A stretch of DNA of 64,000 nt. Origin: Corallococcus sp. AS-1-6 (GTDB lineage: Bacteria; Myxococcota; Myxococcia; Myxococcales; Myxococcaceae). Positions 47,492 through 56,657 of the stretch are shown piece by piece; position 1 is the first letter of the stretch, and each line of letters starts with the position of its first letter. The position numbers and the translations under genes were made by a program. Under the pieces are notes generated by a model. It made no database searches, was not told where the DNA came from, and saw nothing but the letters and a program-made list of their open reading frames with translations. The stretch spans positions 1 through 64,000 of the forward strand of contig NZ_JAIQDE010000013.1 of assembly GCF_020037015.1 (NCBI RefSeq), given 5' to 3'.

Positions 47492-48469
47492 ATGAAGCAG
47501 GCAGTTATTGGTGTTGCGGTCTGTGTGGCAATGTTCGCATGTGCTGCCAATGCCGCCAAACAGGCCGCCACTGACGCGCCGTCGATATCAACTCAACAGT
47601 CTGAAGCAGTTGAAGCCCAGCTTGAATCCGCGGCAGCGAAGACCGAGGCTGCAGAGGCGAAAGTTGAAGCAGCAGCGGCGAGAGTCGAGGCGGCAGACGC
47701 GAAGGTTGAGACAGCGGAGGTCCAGAAGACAACCGCAATCGCCGCAGCCAAATCCGCTGAAGACCAACTGAACGACGCTCGCGCCAACAAGCTCATCAGG
47801 TACGGAGTCACCGCAGGCTTCGCAGTCGTAGCGCAGTCACGCTCACCTGGCCCCGCGGGCAAGGACGCAAAGCAGAAGAGCCTCAATATCACGACGATGC
47901 CATACCTCGTGCTCGTGCCGGCGTTCTGGTTTATCGGTGACAGCCTGGCGACCTACTGTGCCTCGAACTACATCGGACGAGACGAGGCGGCTGCAACGGC
48001 TGCGGCGATTGAGCGGGCCCAAGCACGCGCGAGGGTCGCGGCTTCGCCAGACCTCCAGAGGAGGCTCAACAGCTCGGAACAAGAAGTGAAACAGGCTGCG
48101 AACGACGAAATCTACGAAATGGCCAGGAGTAAAATCTGGGATCCTGACCCGTCTCTCAAGGGGAAATGTGGCTGGACACGGGTGGGGCTGTATCTGGGGA
48201 AGCCATCGGATTATGACGCAAGCATCCAGCCGACGGCTGTGGGGCCAGAACTCAAGCGCAAGGTGAATCCCACCGGGTCGGTGGGAGTGGCGTTTGTGCC
48301 AAACGCATATGTGACCGTGTTGCTCGGCTTGACGGCGTCAAGCTACACCGAGCCTGCGGTGCTGGCTGCCGACGGGCAGTCTGAGCAGCCCGAATCAACG
48401 CGAAGATTCATGAACTTCACGTTCGGGGTTGGCGGCAATCTGGACTTGCTCGGCGCCATATTCAGATAG
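47492..48469 (+). CDS. Secreted Ala-rich coiled-coil protein, function unknown
   Basis: The ATG at 47492 follows GGGGGAG. A signal peptide (QAVIGVAVCVAMFACAANA) is followed by a long Ala/Glu/Lys heptad region (AKTEAAEAKVEAAAARVEAA, residues about 35-85) that should form a coiled coil. A membrane-like segment TMPYLVLVPAFWFIGDSLAT lies near 140. The C-terminal half has outer-membrane-like strands (WTRVGLYLGKPSDYD, FMNFTFGVGGNLDLLGAIFR). Base composition is AT-richer than the surroundings, suggesting horizontal origin. I do not recognise the family. Confidence 0.65.
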   Translation: MKQAVIGVAVCVAMFACAANAAKQAATDAPSISTQQSEAVEAQLESAAAKTEAAEAKVEAAAARVEAADAKVETAEVQKTTAIAAAKSAEDQLNDARANKLIRYGVTAGFAVVAQSRSPGPAGKDAKQKSLNITTMPYLVLVPAFWFIGDSLATYCASNYIGRDEAAATAAAIERAQARARVAASPDLQRRLNSSEQEVKQAANDEIYEMARSKIWDPDPSLKGKCGWTRVGLYLGKPSDYDASIQPTAVGPELKRKVNPTGSVGVAFVPNAYVTVLLGLTASSYTEPAVLAADGQSEQPESTRRFMNFTFGVGGNLDLLGAIFR

Positions 48470-48603
48470 ATAGAGCTTGGACTCGACTCGTGCCCCCTGT
48501 GTCAGGGAAGTTGTCGCCTCGGCTGACGTGCCGAGAGGTAGTCACAGAGGGTGTGGAAAAACGAAAGGCGACGTAACGCTCCCCGGTGAGCACCACCGAA
48601 AAC

Positions 48604-48627
48604 GAGGCCGGGTTGTCGCCCGGCCTC
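48604..48627. terminator. Hairpin between convergent genes
   Basis: A 9-bp perfect stem (GAGGCCGGG with CCCGGCCTC, 6-nt loop) stands between the plus-strand coiled-coil gene and the minus-strand HNH gene. It has the stem of a terminator but no T run. Confidence 0.5.
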
Positions 48628-48691
48628 ACGGGAGCGAGACATCGCCATGGAGAAGAGTCCGCAGGGGGGCCACGTCTGACAGGGTCTCCGG

Positions 48692-49060
48692 TCAGTCGTC
48701 GTCGTCATCGTCGTCGTCGTCATCGACCCAGTCCTCATCCTCGTCGATGGTGTCTCCCTCGAAGTCCGTCTTCGCATAGCAGTCCTCAGCCCAGTGGCCT
48801 GACCGTCCGCAGCGAAAGCAGGCATCGGGATCGTCGTGGTGAACCCGGTCGTGGACGCTGTCCTTGATAACGACAAGATTCCGAGAGCGGTTGTCCTCCT
48901 TGTCACCGTTGATGTGGTGGACATGTTCTCCGGGAAGGGGCTCACGTCCGAGCTTCTTCTCAGCGACACGGCGGTGTGTGAAGACCCAACGTCCTTGGTC
49001 CGCGTCCCAAAACTGTTTGTAGCCGCTGGAGTTGATCCGGGTTTTCAGCTTCCCTGCCAT
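48692..49060 (-). CDS. HNH-type nuclease fused to a CCHC zinc knuckle and poly-Asp tail
   Basis: The ATG at 49060 follows GGGGGA. The 122-residue protein has an HNH motif (GEHVHHINGDKEDNRSRNLV) of the type used by homing and phage-associated nucleases, preceded by a DNA-binding-like segment (NSSGYKQFWDADQGRWVF). After it comes CFRCGRSGHWAEDC, an exact C-x2-C-x4-H-x4-C zinc knuckle of the retroviral/nucleic-acid-binding type, rare in bacteria. The tail is ten Asp residues encoded by a GTC/ATC triplet repeat. It stands alone, so it may be a mobile HNH gene or a toxin remnant. Confidence 0.75.
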   Translation of the reverse strand: MAGKLKTRINSSGYKQFWDADQGRWVFTHRRVAEKKLGREPLPGEHVHHINGDKEDNRSRNLVVIKDSVHDRVHHDDPDACFRCGRSGHWAEDCYAKTDFEGDTIDEDEDWVDDDDDDDDDD

Positions 49061-49264
49061 GGTTCCCCCATCAATCGAAGCCGGGGCCAAGTTCACTTCA
49101 TGCCGTTCGCTGCCGCAAGAACGCCATCGCACTGACGCCACGTCGCGAAGCCCATCGCACCGGTAGGGCTCACCCATCTATCAGGGACAGGAGCGTCAGC
49201 CGACGCGACAACTTCCCTGACACCTGAAGCTGAGACACCCAGCGCAAGCGCCGGGTGAAGCTCC

Positions 49265-52042
49265 TCAGGACTCGAAGCTGGGGGGCTTCTTCTTGCCGCC
49301 CTGGAGCTCGGACGCCAACGACGGCAGGCTCCCCAAGCTGGCGCTCCGCCTCAGGGCGGGCCCTCCGCGCGGTTCGAGCACGTGCAGCCGGACGTCCCCG
49401 GGGGCGACCGGCAGGGCCAGGGCCCGGGCCGCCGCGATGTCCGCATTGTGGTTCTGTCGCAACTGCAGCGCGGCGGCCCTGCGATTCTCGCTGACGGGCG
49501 GCAGCACATGGCCGTTGAGCACCAGGTGCACCGCCAGATGGACGACCCAGGCGCCGCAACTGTCCTGGCCCCTCAAGAGCGCTCCGTCGTTGTCATCCTG
49601 ATACTGGAGGGTGCAGTGCTCGACTTCGATTCCCGGGAAGGGCAACTGCAGCAGGCGGAGGTCTTCGACAGGGATGTCGTCGGGGTGCAGCGGGTCCAGA
49701 TAGAGCAGCCTCACGCGGCGGCCCCCGAACGGCTCGGGCTCGCCCAGCGTGATGTAGAGCAGGGCCCAGTGATTGCCGCCCCGGTTGAGCGGCTGGATGA
49801 TGATCTCCGTGTCCGTGGTGATCGCCGGGTTCACGCCGGTGGTGTACGCGGCGCGGCCCATCTGCCGCCATTGCGGACCGCTGACTCCTGGCAGGACGGC
49901 GACGTTCGCCTGGTTCCTGAGCAGATACCGCTGGAGGTTGTAGATGTCGTCCTCCTCGTAATAGTACCCGGGGGCCTGGAGGTTCGGGGCCTCTTGCGAC
50001 GGGGCCTCGAACGACCCCAGCGCCTCGAATTCCTTCTTCAACGAAGACACATCCTGCTGCTTGCGTGGCTCCGCCCACGCCTCGGCGCTGGCTGACGGGA
50101 CCTTCTTCTTCGAGCCGTCGGCGGGAGCCTGCGCTTGGAGCGCGCGGAGCGCGACCCGCCTCACCTTGCCCAGGTTCCGGCGGGCCAGCAGCGGGAGGTC
50201 CATGATGGGCCGGGGGAGCACCGCCTCCTCGGCGCCGCCGAGGTTGGAGCCGCCAAGCTCGGAGCCCCCGGGGCTGGCATTGCCGCCTGTCCGGAAGAGG
50301 TCTCCGTTTCGCATCACCAGCCGGTTCTCGAGCATCGCTCGCCGCGCGAGCGTCTCGTTTTCATCCAGCACCGTCAGACCGTAGGCGCTGTTGCTCATGA
50401 GGGTCAGGTGGGGCTTGAGAAAGCTGTTGAAGAACGCCCGGACCGACACGCGGGTGCCACACACCCGCATGACGCCGTGAACCAGGTCTCCGCCCGTGGG
50501 GTGCTTGCTGGCGCTGTCGACCATGAACAGCAAGCCCCCGGGCTTCTTGGGCTCCGGGGCTTGCTCCAGGAGCGCCTGGAAGAAGGCCAGATACTCCGCC
50601 TTCTCGCTGGAGGTGTTGTTGGTCGTGTCGATGACGACGGCGCCCAGTCGCTTCTGGTTCGGAATGGCCTCACTCGGGATGTTGATGGGATTCGGCGCGC
50701 CGTCCATGACCAGCATCCGCACGCCATTCTTGGAGACGATTCCTTGATAAATCGGCTCGTGGTCCAGCTCGAAGTACGGAGCCCAGGCGTTGAGCAACTG
50801 CGTGCCTGTCAACCCGCTGTCCTTCAGGCTCCCGCTGGCGCTGAACAAGGCCTTGGAATAGTGCATCCCGTAGAACGTGGCCATCCGGAGCGCGGCCATG
50901 CCGGAGAGCACGGAGATCTTCTTGACGGTGAAGCCCTCCGGGGTCGCGACCTCCTCGTCACCGTCGCTCGTGTCGCGCTTCTTCGGTGTCGGTGGGGCCT
51001 CGTCCTCGTATTCGGACCCAGAGCCGTAGCCGGACTCCTCGGACTCGAGGAGGCGCTTCATCTTGGGGCCCTTGGCCAGGGGCAGCACGCCGGGGAGCTC
51101 GTAGGCGATGGTGGCCTTGACCGGGGGCAGCGCGCACTCGGCCGGGCGGCCGGTGTACCTGGCGACGGCCGCCGCGTAGGTGCTGGCGTTGGCCCGGGGC
51201 GTATTCAGGGCGTGGTCATGCAAGACGGCCATCAGGCGGTCGACGGCTTCGAGGGCCAAGGCGGTGTAGCCGTTCAAGGTGCCAATGGCCTCGGGCACCT
51301 TCAGCTTCCGCATCTCGGTGATGAACTGGTCGGTGACCGTGAGCGCCGCGGCGATGGCCGCCGCTCCCTTGTCGGGCGGCAGCAGCCCCGGGTCGAGCCG
51401 GATTCCGTCCGGGAGGTCCGCGAGCGTCGGGAACACCGAACCGAACCCTTCCCGTGAGACGACCTCGATGCCCAGCGCCCGGGCGCGAAGCTCCTGGGTC
51501 AGCACCGCGCCGAAGACACACTGGAGCGCCCGCCATTCTCCCTGGTCCTTCGGGAAGACCTTGCTCGGCCCGCCGATGATGCAGAGCATCGGGTAGCCGT
51601 GGATCTGCCAGTCCGGGGTCCGGCTGTCCCTGTGCGGAGTGCCTCCGCTGAGCCGGAAGTTCTTGCCTTTGTAGGTCCGGAGCACCTCCACGCAGACGGC
51701 GCGCTTGGACTGGATCGCGATGTCGCTGAGCGGAATCTCCAGGTCCTTGGTCCCTGGCGCGAAGAGCTCGCAGAGCTCGAAGACGCTAGCCCCGTTGACA
51801 TGGTGGCGGCCACCCGCGCGCGAGGCGGAATCCAGCCCGCCCTTGCCCAGGATGAAGCCCGGGGTGTCGGAGCGCGGATAGGACCGGGATGGGAAGCTCC
51901 GGCCCTTCGCCTTCCCCACGGAGAAGAACGTGAACGGCACCATCGAAGTGGCGGACACGGACATGACCGCGAGCAGCCACTCCAGATCGTAGCGGATCCG
52001 GGCCGTGCCGCTCTGGGGATCCACTTCCACATGCCATTCCAT
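49265..52042 (-). CDS. ULP1/CE-clan-like cysteine protease, candidate effector
   Basis: The 925-residue protein (ATG 52042 after AAGGATGG; GTG 52075 is the alternative) lacks a signal peptide. The C-terminal ~200 residues hold the CE-clan order: IIIQPLNRGGNHWALLYITL (His about 756), RLLYLDPLHPDD (Asp), LQYQDDNDG and GQDSCGAWVVHLAVHLVL (Gln and catalytic Cys about 827). SUMO/NEDD8-specific Ulp1-type proteases and bacterial deubiquitinases such as ChlaDub share it. An acidic, phosphosite-like linker (SEESGYGSGSEYEDE) lies near 330-365, and a middle domain (about 370-560) is unrecognised. A eukaryotic target is implied by the fold, not shown. Confidence 0.7.
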   Translation of the reverse strand: MEWHVEVDPQSGTARIRYDLEWLLAVMSVSATSMVPFTFFSVGKAKGRSFPSRSYPRSDTPGFILGKGGLDSASRAGGRHHVNGASVFELCELFAPGTKDLEIPLSDIAIQSKRAVCVEVLRTYKGKNFRLSGGTPHRDSRTPDWQIHGYPMLCIIGGPSKVFPKDQGEWRALQCVFGAVLTQELRARALGIEVVSREGFGSVFPTLADLPDGIRLDPGLLPPDKGAAAIAAALTVTDQFITEMRKLKVPEAIGTLNGYTALALEAVDRLMAVLHDHALNTPRANASTYAAAVARYTGRPAECALPPVKATIAYELPGVLPLAKGPKMKRLLESEESGYGSGSEYEDEAPPTPKKRDTSDGDEEVATPEGFTVKKISVLSGMAALRMATFYGMHYSKALFSASGSLKDSGLTGTQLLNAWAPYFELDHEPIYQGIVSKNGVRMLVMDGAPNPINIPSEAIPNQKRLGAVVIDTTNNTSSEKAEYLAFFQALLEQAPEPKKPGGLLFMVDSASKHPTGGDLVHGVMRVCGTRVSVRAFFNSFLKPHLTLMSNSAYGLTVLDENETLARRAMLENRLVMRNGDLFRTGGNASPGGSELGGSNLGGAEEAVLPRPIMDLPLLARRNLGKVRRVALRALQAQAPADGSKKKVPSASAEAWAEPRKQQDVSSLKKEFEALGSFEAPSQEAPNLQAPGYYYEEDDIYNLQRYLLRNQANVAVLPGVSGPQWRQMGRAAYTTGVNPAITTDTEIIIQPLNRGGNHWALLYITLGEPEPFGGRRVRLLYLDPLHPDDIPVEDLRLLQLPFPGIEVEHCTLQYQDDNDGALLRGQDSCGAWVVHLAVHLVLNGHVLPPVSENRRAAALQLRQNHNADIAAARALALPVAPGDVRLHVLEPRGGPALRRSASLGSLPSLASELQGGKKKPPSFES

Positions 52043-52246
52043 GCGAAGCCATCCTTGTCGTGAGCGGAAATCCACCAGGTCTGTGTTTCACGCCCAGGCC
52101 CCGGAGGATGGCACCTCGGGAGCGACGAGAACACGACCTGCCGCGACCACAGCGGATGCCTCACCTGGATGGCCCGGTCCTCCTTTCCGGGGGAGCAGGG
52201 AGGCTTCCCGGACGAGCGGCGGAGGCGCCCCGAGTCATGGAGGACG

Positions 52247-55200
52247 CTACCGTGCGGGGTGGCCGCGCGGAGCCTGGAGCGCCAGCACGGACGGCACGAA
52301 GTCGGGCGCGGTCAGACGCAAGAGCCCCATCCCGATTCCAGCCAGTCCCAGCATCAGCCCCGGCGCTTCGGTGAAGCGGGGCAGGCCGCAGCGCCACGCG
52401 CCGTCCTGGCCCTGTGCCAGCACCCGCGCGGCGCGTGAGCGCGCGGCCTGCTTCCAGGTCTCCTCGCCCAGCACCTCGCCCGCCAGGTGCAGCACCTCCA
52501 GGTTGCCCACGTCCCCGTGGCACAGGCAGTGGCTGCCGCCGAAGCCCTCGCGCTGCACGGTGGCGAGCCCCGCGCGGAGTTCGTCATGAAGCCGCGCATC
52601 GTCCAGGTGGCGCAGCGACAGCAGCCGGGCCAGGACACCGCCCGCGGCTCCGTTGCACCAGGCTGTCATGAAGCCGCTGGGAACCAGTGGCTCGCCTTCC
52701 TTCGAGGTGCGCAGGTCCTTCCAGTTGCCGCGCTCCGGCGCGAAGTGGGCCCGCTCGAAGGCCAGTCCCTGACGCGCGGCCTCCCGGTAGCGCTCGTCGC
52801 CGGTGAGCGCGGCCAGCTCCGAGAGCGCCCAGACGAAGCCCGCCGCGCCGTGGGCCAGGCCCGTGAGCGCGCGCCCGGCCGCGGGCACCACCCAGGCGCG
52901 TCCCCCGTGCTCGGAGTCGCTCGCGGTCTGGAGCATCCGCTCGCCGCACTTGCGCGCCAGCCGGAGCGCCTCCGCGCTGCCGGTCTGCTGGTGGAGCCGC
53001 GTCAGCACCAGCGCGGTCCCCGCGACGCCCGCGATCATGTCCAGCGCGGTGTCCGCTTCAATCCTCGCCTCCAGCGAGCCCAGCCCCGCGTGGACCTCGT
53101 CCAGCAGCTCGGCGTCGTCCAGCGCCACGGCCAGGTGGCCGAGGACGTAGACGCTCGCCGCGCGGCCCGAGAACGCCCCCACGCCGGAGGGGTCCTGGGA
53201 CTCGGGCGCGCGCCACTGCTCGCGCACCGGCACCGCCGCCCTGTGCGCCAGCAGGGCGAAGTCCTGCCGGCCCGTCACCGCCGCCAGGTAGCCGAGGAAG
53301 AGCGCCACGCCTCCCACGCCGTCGAAGAGGTCCGTGCGCAGGGGAGAGAGCCCCCAGCGGCGGCGCTCCAGGTCCTGGAGGCCCACGCCAATCCAACCGG
53401 CGTCGTGGGCGCCCTGGATGGCGCGGGCGGCCAGCAGCTCGCCCAACTGGACCGCGCCGGCCAGACATGCGTCGGGCGTGGCGGGAGGGGGCACCTCCTC
53501 CCCGGCGGCGCCTACCGGCACGCGGGGCGCGACGGTCTCCTGCTCGCGCTCGAGCGTCACCATCGACTGGCGGATCAGCGCCACCTGGTCGGCGCAATCC
53601 TCGGGGCCCAGGTCCGCCAGCAACTGGCGCGAGCCGTCGAGGCCCGCGCGCGGCAGGTGATCCGGGATGCAGCGTCCCCGGCTGTCCCAGACGTGGCGGG
53701 AGCCGGGCCGGGCGGTGAAGACGGGCACGTCGCCCAGCCGCAGGTCTTCGTGCTCGGAGTGCGTCAGGCTTGCCAGCGAGGGGCGCACGCGAACCTCCGC
53801 CCACAGCTTGTCGAGCAGTTGGTCCCGGTGGAGCGCGTCGCGCAGGAAGTCCGGGTGCAGGCCCTCCTGGAGGAGGAAGCCGTAGCGCATCGTCGCCCGG
53901 GCGATGTGGCGCACCTCCACGTCCCGGAACCCCTCCAACGTCCGCGCCACCTCCTCGCGGTGCTGGAGCAGGAGCCCGTACGTCTCCTGGAAGCCGTCTT
54001 CGATGCTCGCCCCGAACGCCGTGACGTCCACGGGCCGGCCCTCCAGCAGCGGGCGGTTGTGGGCCCCCGCGGTGGCGGGCTGCCGGCGGACGACGTGCAG
54101 GGTGTCCCGGGCGCGGTCCTCCAGCATGGGCGCGGCGTGGGGGAAGAGCTGGCCGGCCTCTCCGCCCAGGCCGCTCAGCTCCACTCCGGCCCGGCCGTCC
54201 CTGCCGAACATGAGCGTGGGCAGCAGGCCGCTGCTGATCACCGAACGCTCCAGGAAGCGCGCGGCGCGGGACACCGCCGTGTCGTCCGCGCGCGGGGGCG
54301 GCAGTTGGTGGAAGAGCCCCTCCAGGTCCACCAGCACGGGGAACTCCCCGGCCGCGAGGAGGTTGCCGGAGTGCAGGTCCACGCCGCGCAGCAGGTACAG
54401 CAGCGCCAGGTGGCTGCCCTGGCGCCAGTAGAAGCGGGACACGGCGTCGCGGTCCTCGCACCCGCCGGTCTCCACGTGCTCCACCCAGCCATGCGACGCG
54501 CGCGTCAGCACCTTCAGCCGGCGATGCGGATGGCGCAGGCCCCAGCGCTCCAACTGCTCCAGCAGGTCCTGGTAGCGCGCCTCGACCTCCAGCGACCGCG
54601 GCTTGTAGACGACCCGCAGGCCGGAGCGGAAGGTCAGCAGCGCCACGCTGCGGCCCTCGCGGTGCGGATCTCCCGCGCCGGTGCGCGCCTCCACGAGCGG
54701 CCCCGGATCCACCCCCGCGCCGAGCACGGCCACCAGGGCCTCCCGGTCCTCCGCCAGGTGCGTCAGCAGCTCCAGGCTCGTCTGGAGCCAGCGCGCCAGC
54801 GACGTCGTCAGCAGCCGCGCCAGCACCGGGTACTCCTCCAGGAACGCGGCGAGCCGGCCCGGGGCCTCCAGGTGGTGCAGGGCGAAGTGTTCGAAGCGCG
54901 CCTGGGGGGTGTCACCCACCAGCTCGCCTCGCAGCCGGGCCACGTTGAGCTCCAGCACCAGGCAGCGGGTCGCGGTCTGCATCAACCGCTGCTCCAGCGC
55001 GTCCACGAGCCAGGCTTCGGCGCGCGCGTCCAGCAGTGCGTCGGGGGCTCGAGCCGTGCGGGCGGCCAGGTCCTCCACGCCCGCCCTCAGCCGGCGCAGC
55101 CCCAGTTGGAGGAGCCGGCGCGTCAGTGACGGCACGCGCATGCGGGGGCTCGATTCCACGGGGGAGGGGAGGGCGACGCCGGCCGCGCGATCCGCCAGCA

Positions 55201-55447
55201 CCTCTTCCAGGAGCGGCAGCCACGTCAGCGCCTCCGGCCGCGTCGTGCTTCCGGCGAGCCTGCGCACGAAGGACGCCGCGTCCAGCCCCACGCCGCGAAG
55301 CCGCTCGTCGAAGGACGCCTCATCGCCCAGCGTGCTGCGCCGCCACGCCTGGAGCCGCGCCCCGGCCTGCTGGAGCGCCGTGGCGGAAGGGTCCTCTCCC
55401 GTGGCCTCCCGCTCATGGAGGAAGGCAGCCCGCTCCCACGCACCCAT
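52247..55447 (-). CDS. lanM: Class II lanthipeptide synthetase (LanM)
   Basis: This 1066-residue enzyme dehydrates Ser/Thr in a precursor peptide and forms lanthionine rings with Cys. The N-terminal dehydratase domain (DUF4135) has the kinase-like VVYKPRSLEVEARYQ (about 280), DLHSGNLL (about 354) and VLVDLEGLFH. The C-terminal LanC-like cyclase (about 700-1060) has the Zn ligands in AWCNGAAGG (about 932) and CLCHGDVGN (about 975). GVGGVALFLGYLAAVTGR is a typical LanC repeat. ATG 55447 has GAGGG upstream; ATG 55465 is possible. Its precursor gene lies 135 bp upstream on the same strand. Confidence 0.92.
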   Translation of the reverse strand: MGAWERAAFLHEREATGEDPSATALQQAGARLQAWRRSTLGDEASFDERLRGVGLDAASFVRRLAGSTTRPEALTWLPLLEEVLADRAAGVALPSPVESSPRMRVPSLTRRLLQLGLRRLRAGVEDLAARTARAPDALLDARAEAWLVDALEQRLMQTATRCLVLELNVARLRGELVGDTPQARFEHFALHHLEAPGRLAAFLEEYPVLARLLTTSLARWLQTSLELLTHLAEDREALVAVLGAGVDPGPLVEARTGAGDPHREGRSVALLTFRSGLRVVYKPRSLEVEARYQDLLEQLERWGLRHPHRRLKVLTRASHGWVEHVETGGCEDRDAVSRFYWRQGSHLALLYLLRGVDLHSGNLLAAGEFPVLVDLEGLFHQLPPPRADDTAVSRAARFLERSVISSGLLPTLMFGRDGRAGVELSGLGGEAGQLFPHAAPMLEDRARDTLHVVRRQPATAGAHNRPLLEGRPVDVTAFGASIEDGFQETYGLLLQHREEVARTLEGFRDVEVRHIARATMRYGFLLQEGLHPDFLRDALHRDQLLDKLWAEVRVRPSLASLTHSEHEDLRLGDVPVFTARPGSRHVWDSRGRCIPDHLPRAGLDGSRQLLADLGPEDCADQVALIRQSMVTLEREQETVAPRVPVGAAGEEVPPPATPDACLAGAVQLGELLAARAIQGAHDAGWIGVGLQDLERRRWGLSPLRTDLFDGVGGVALFLGYLAAVTGRQDFALLAHRAAVPVREQWRAPESQDPSGVGAFSGRAASVYVLGHLAVALDDAELLDEVHAGLGSLEARIEADTALDMIAGVAGTALVLTRLHQQTGSAEALRLARKCGERMLQTASDSEHGGRAWVVPAAGRALTGLAHGAAGFVWALSELAALTGDERYREAARQGLAFERAHFAPERGNWKDLRTSKEGEPLVPSGFMTAWCNGAAGGVLARLLSLRHLDDARLHDELRAGLATVQREGFGGSHCLCHGDVGNLEVLHLAGEVLGEETWKQAARSRAARVLAQGQDGAWRCGLPRFTEAPGLMLGLAGIGMGLLRLTAPDFVPSVLALQAPRGHPAR

Positions 55448-55582
55448 CTTCGAGCCCTCGCGCATGCGCGCCCTGCACGTCCGTCTGGACGCGGAAAAAG
55501 ACAGGCGCGAGGGCTGGAGCCCCCGCGCCTCGGGTGGAACGGGACGGCTCCCCGTGGGGGGCCGCCCGTCACACACCGTCCA

Positions 55583-55810
55583 TCAGCACATCGAGAACGT
55601 CAGGTTGGTGCAGATGTACTCACAGGAGTTGGTGGCGGTGAAGCCGATGTCGATCCGGCCGCCGACCACGTCCATCAGCTCGGTCTCGCTCAGCTCGTTC
55701 AGCGTCGCGCCGGAGGGGTTCGCGGGAAGCTGAGCGCGCTGCTCGGCGGTGAGGCTCTCGCGGAACGACGGGTCCTTCCAGGCGCGGATGATCAGGTCGG
55801 GGGTCATCAT
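55583..55810 (-). CDS. lanA: Class II lanthipeptide precursor (mersacidin-like leader)
   Basis: A 75-residue peptide (AGGAGG before the ATG pair) has a leader MMTPDLIIRAWKDPSFR then LPANPSGATLNELSETELM, ending in DVVGG. This is the double-Gly type recognised by C39 peptidases. The predicted 24-residue core contains FTATNSCEYICTNLTFSMC: three Cys (core positions 12, 16, 24) with Thr/Ser at 7, 9, 11, 17, 20 and 22, enough for up to three thioether rings. It is encoded just before LanM. The core resembles no lantibiotic that I recall. Confidence 0.9.
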   Translation of the reverse strand: MMTPDLIIRAWKDPSFRESLTAEQRAQLPANPSGATLNELSETELMDVVGGRIDIGFTATNSCEYICTNLTFSMC

Positions 55811-55995
55811 GTTGGGCCGCCTCCTTTTTGACGGCCCTCTCAGGCTAGCCCGCGAACTCCGGCTGTTACAAACGTCGCAGCCTTTCCATGTATCGCTGGA
55901 TGTTTCGGGTATGAGTCGCGGGCGCCCCAGCTTTCCCTGGCGCGTGGAAGGGCAGCACGCGTGGTGAAGCGCCCGGCGCCGAAAACCCCGCAGGC

Positions 55996-56556
55996 CTACT
56001 GCGCCGGTGGGGCTTCAGGGGCCTTCCGCATCGACTCATGGGCGCGGGCGCGCTCCTCGCGCTGCTTCTCGACCAGCTCGCGCGCCTTGACCTTCTGCGG
56101 CTCCTCCAGGAGTGCTTCGACCTCGCGGAACGCCGCCGTCTCGTTGTCCTCCATCGCCTGGAGCAGGAGCTGTTGCCGCTTCAACGCTTCGTCGTTCAAG
56201 GGCTCGGGAGGTTGGGCCGGAGGCCTGTACGCAGGCCGGCCCCTCGGGCCCGCGGGGCCGGTCCTGACCGGCATGGTTCCCGGCGGCGGGTTGCCTCCCA
56301 TGGGGGGGCTCCAGATCGCCCGGAGCTCTTCACGCAGGGGCCGGTTGGCCACGGCCAGCGCTTCGTCCCGCTGGCCAATCTGGATCAACTGGTCGGTGCT
56401 CAGCCCCAGCTCCTGATGGTGCTCGAGCAGCAACGCGAGGGGCGACTCGAAGAGGATCCTGGGGGGCGGCCTCCGCTGTTCCACCGGGGGCGACGATGCG
56501 CAGGCAGTAACAAGGGCCACCAGCAACAACCCCGGCATGAAATGGCGCGGCGACAT
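55996..56556 (-). CDS. Lipoprotein with Spy/CpxP-like helical repeats
   Basis: The ATG at 56556 follows AAGGAGG. The signal ends in ALVTACAS, a lipobox. The 186-residue mature protein has LTxxQ-like motifs (LGLSTDQLIQIGQRDEA; EALKRQQLLLQAMEDNE, FREVEALLEEPQKVKAREL) on either side of a Pro/Gly-rich linker, as in periplasmic Spy/CpxP-family proteins that bind metals or unfolded proteins. A role in envelope stress is inferred. It ends with a charged Ala/Pro tail. Confidence 0.75.
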   Translation of the reverse strand: MSPRHFMPGLLLVALVTACASSPPVEQRRPPPRILFESPLALLLEHHQELGLSTDQLIQIGQRDEALAVANRPLREELRAIWSPPMGGNPPPGTMPVRTGPAGPRGRPAYRPPAQPPEPLNDEALKRQQLLLQAMEDNETAAFREVEALLEEPQKVKARELVEKQREERARAHESMRKAPEAPPAQ

Positions 56557-56657
56557 TCGTCCTCCTTGGAGCGTGTGCCTTCTCTCTAGTCCGATACCGC
56601 GTCCCACAGAAGGACCCGGCTGTCCTGGCGCCGGGCACACTGACGTAGAGTGCACGG

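Noticed and set aside
48692-48735. GTC/ATC triplet run as a regulatory microsatellite
   Set aside because: It lies inside the reading frame and encodes the poly-Asp tail; a regulatory role has no support in the sequence.
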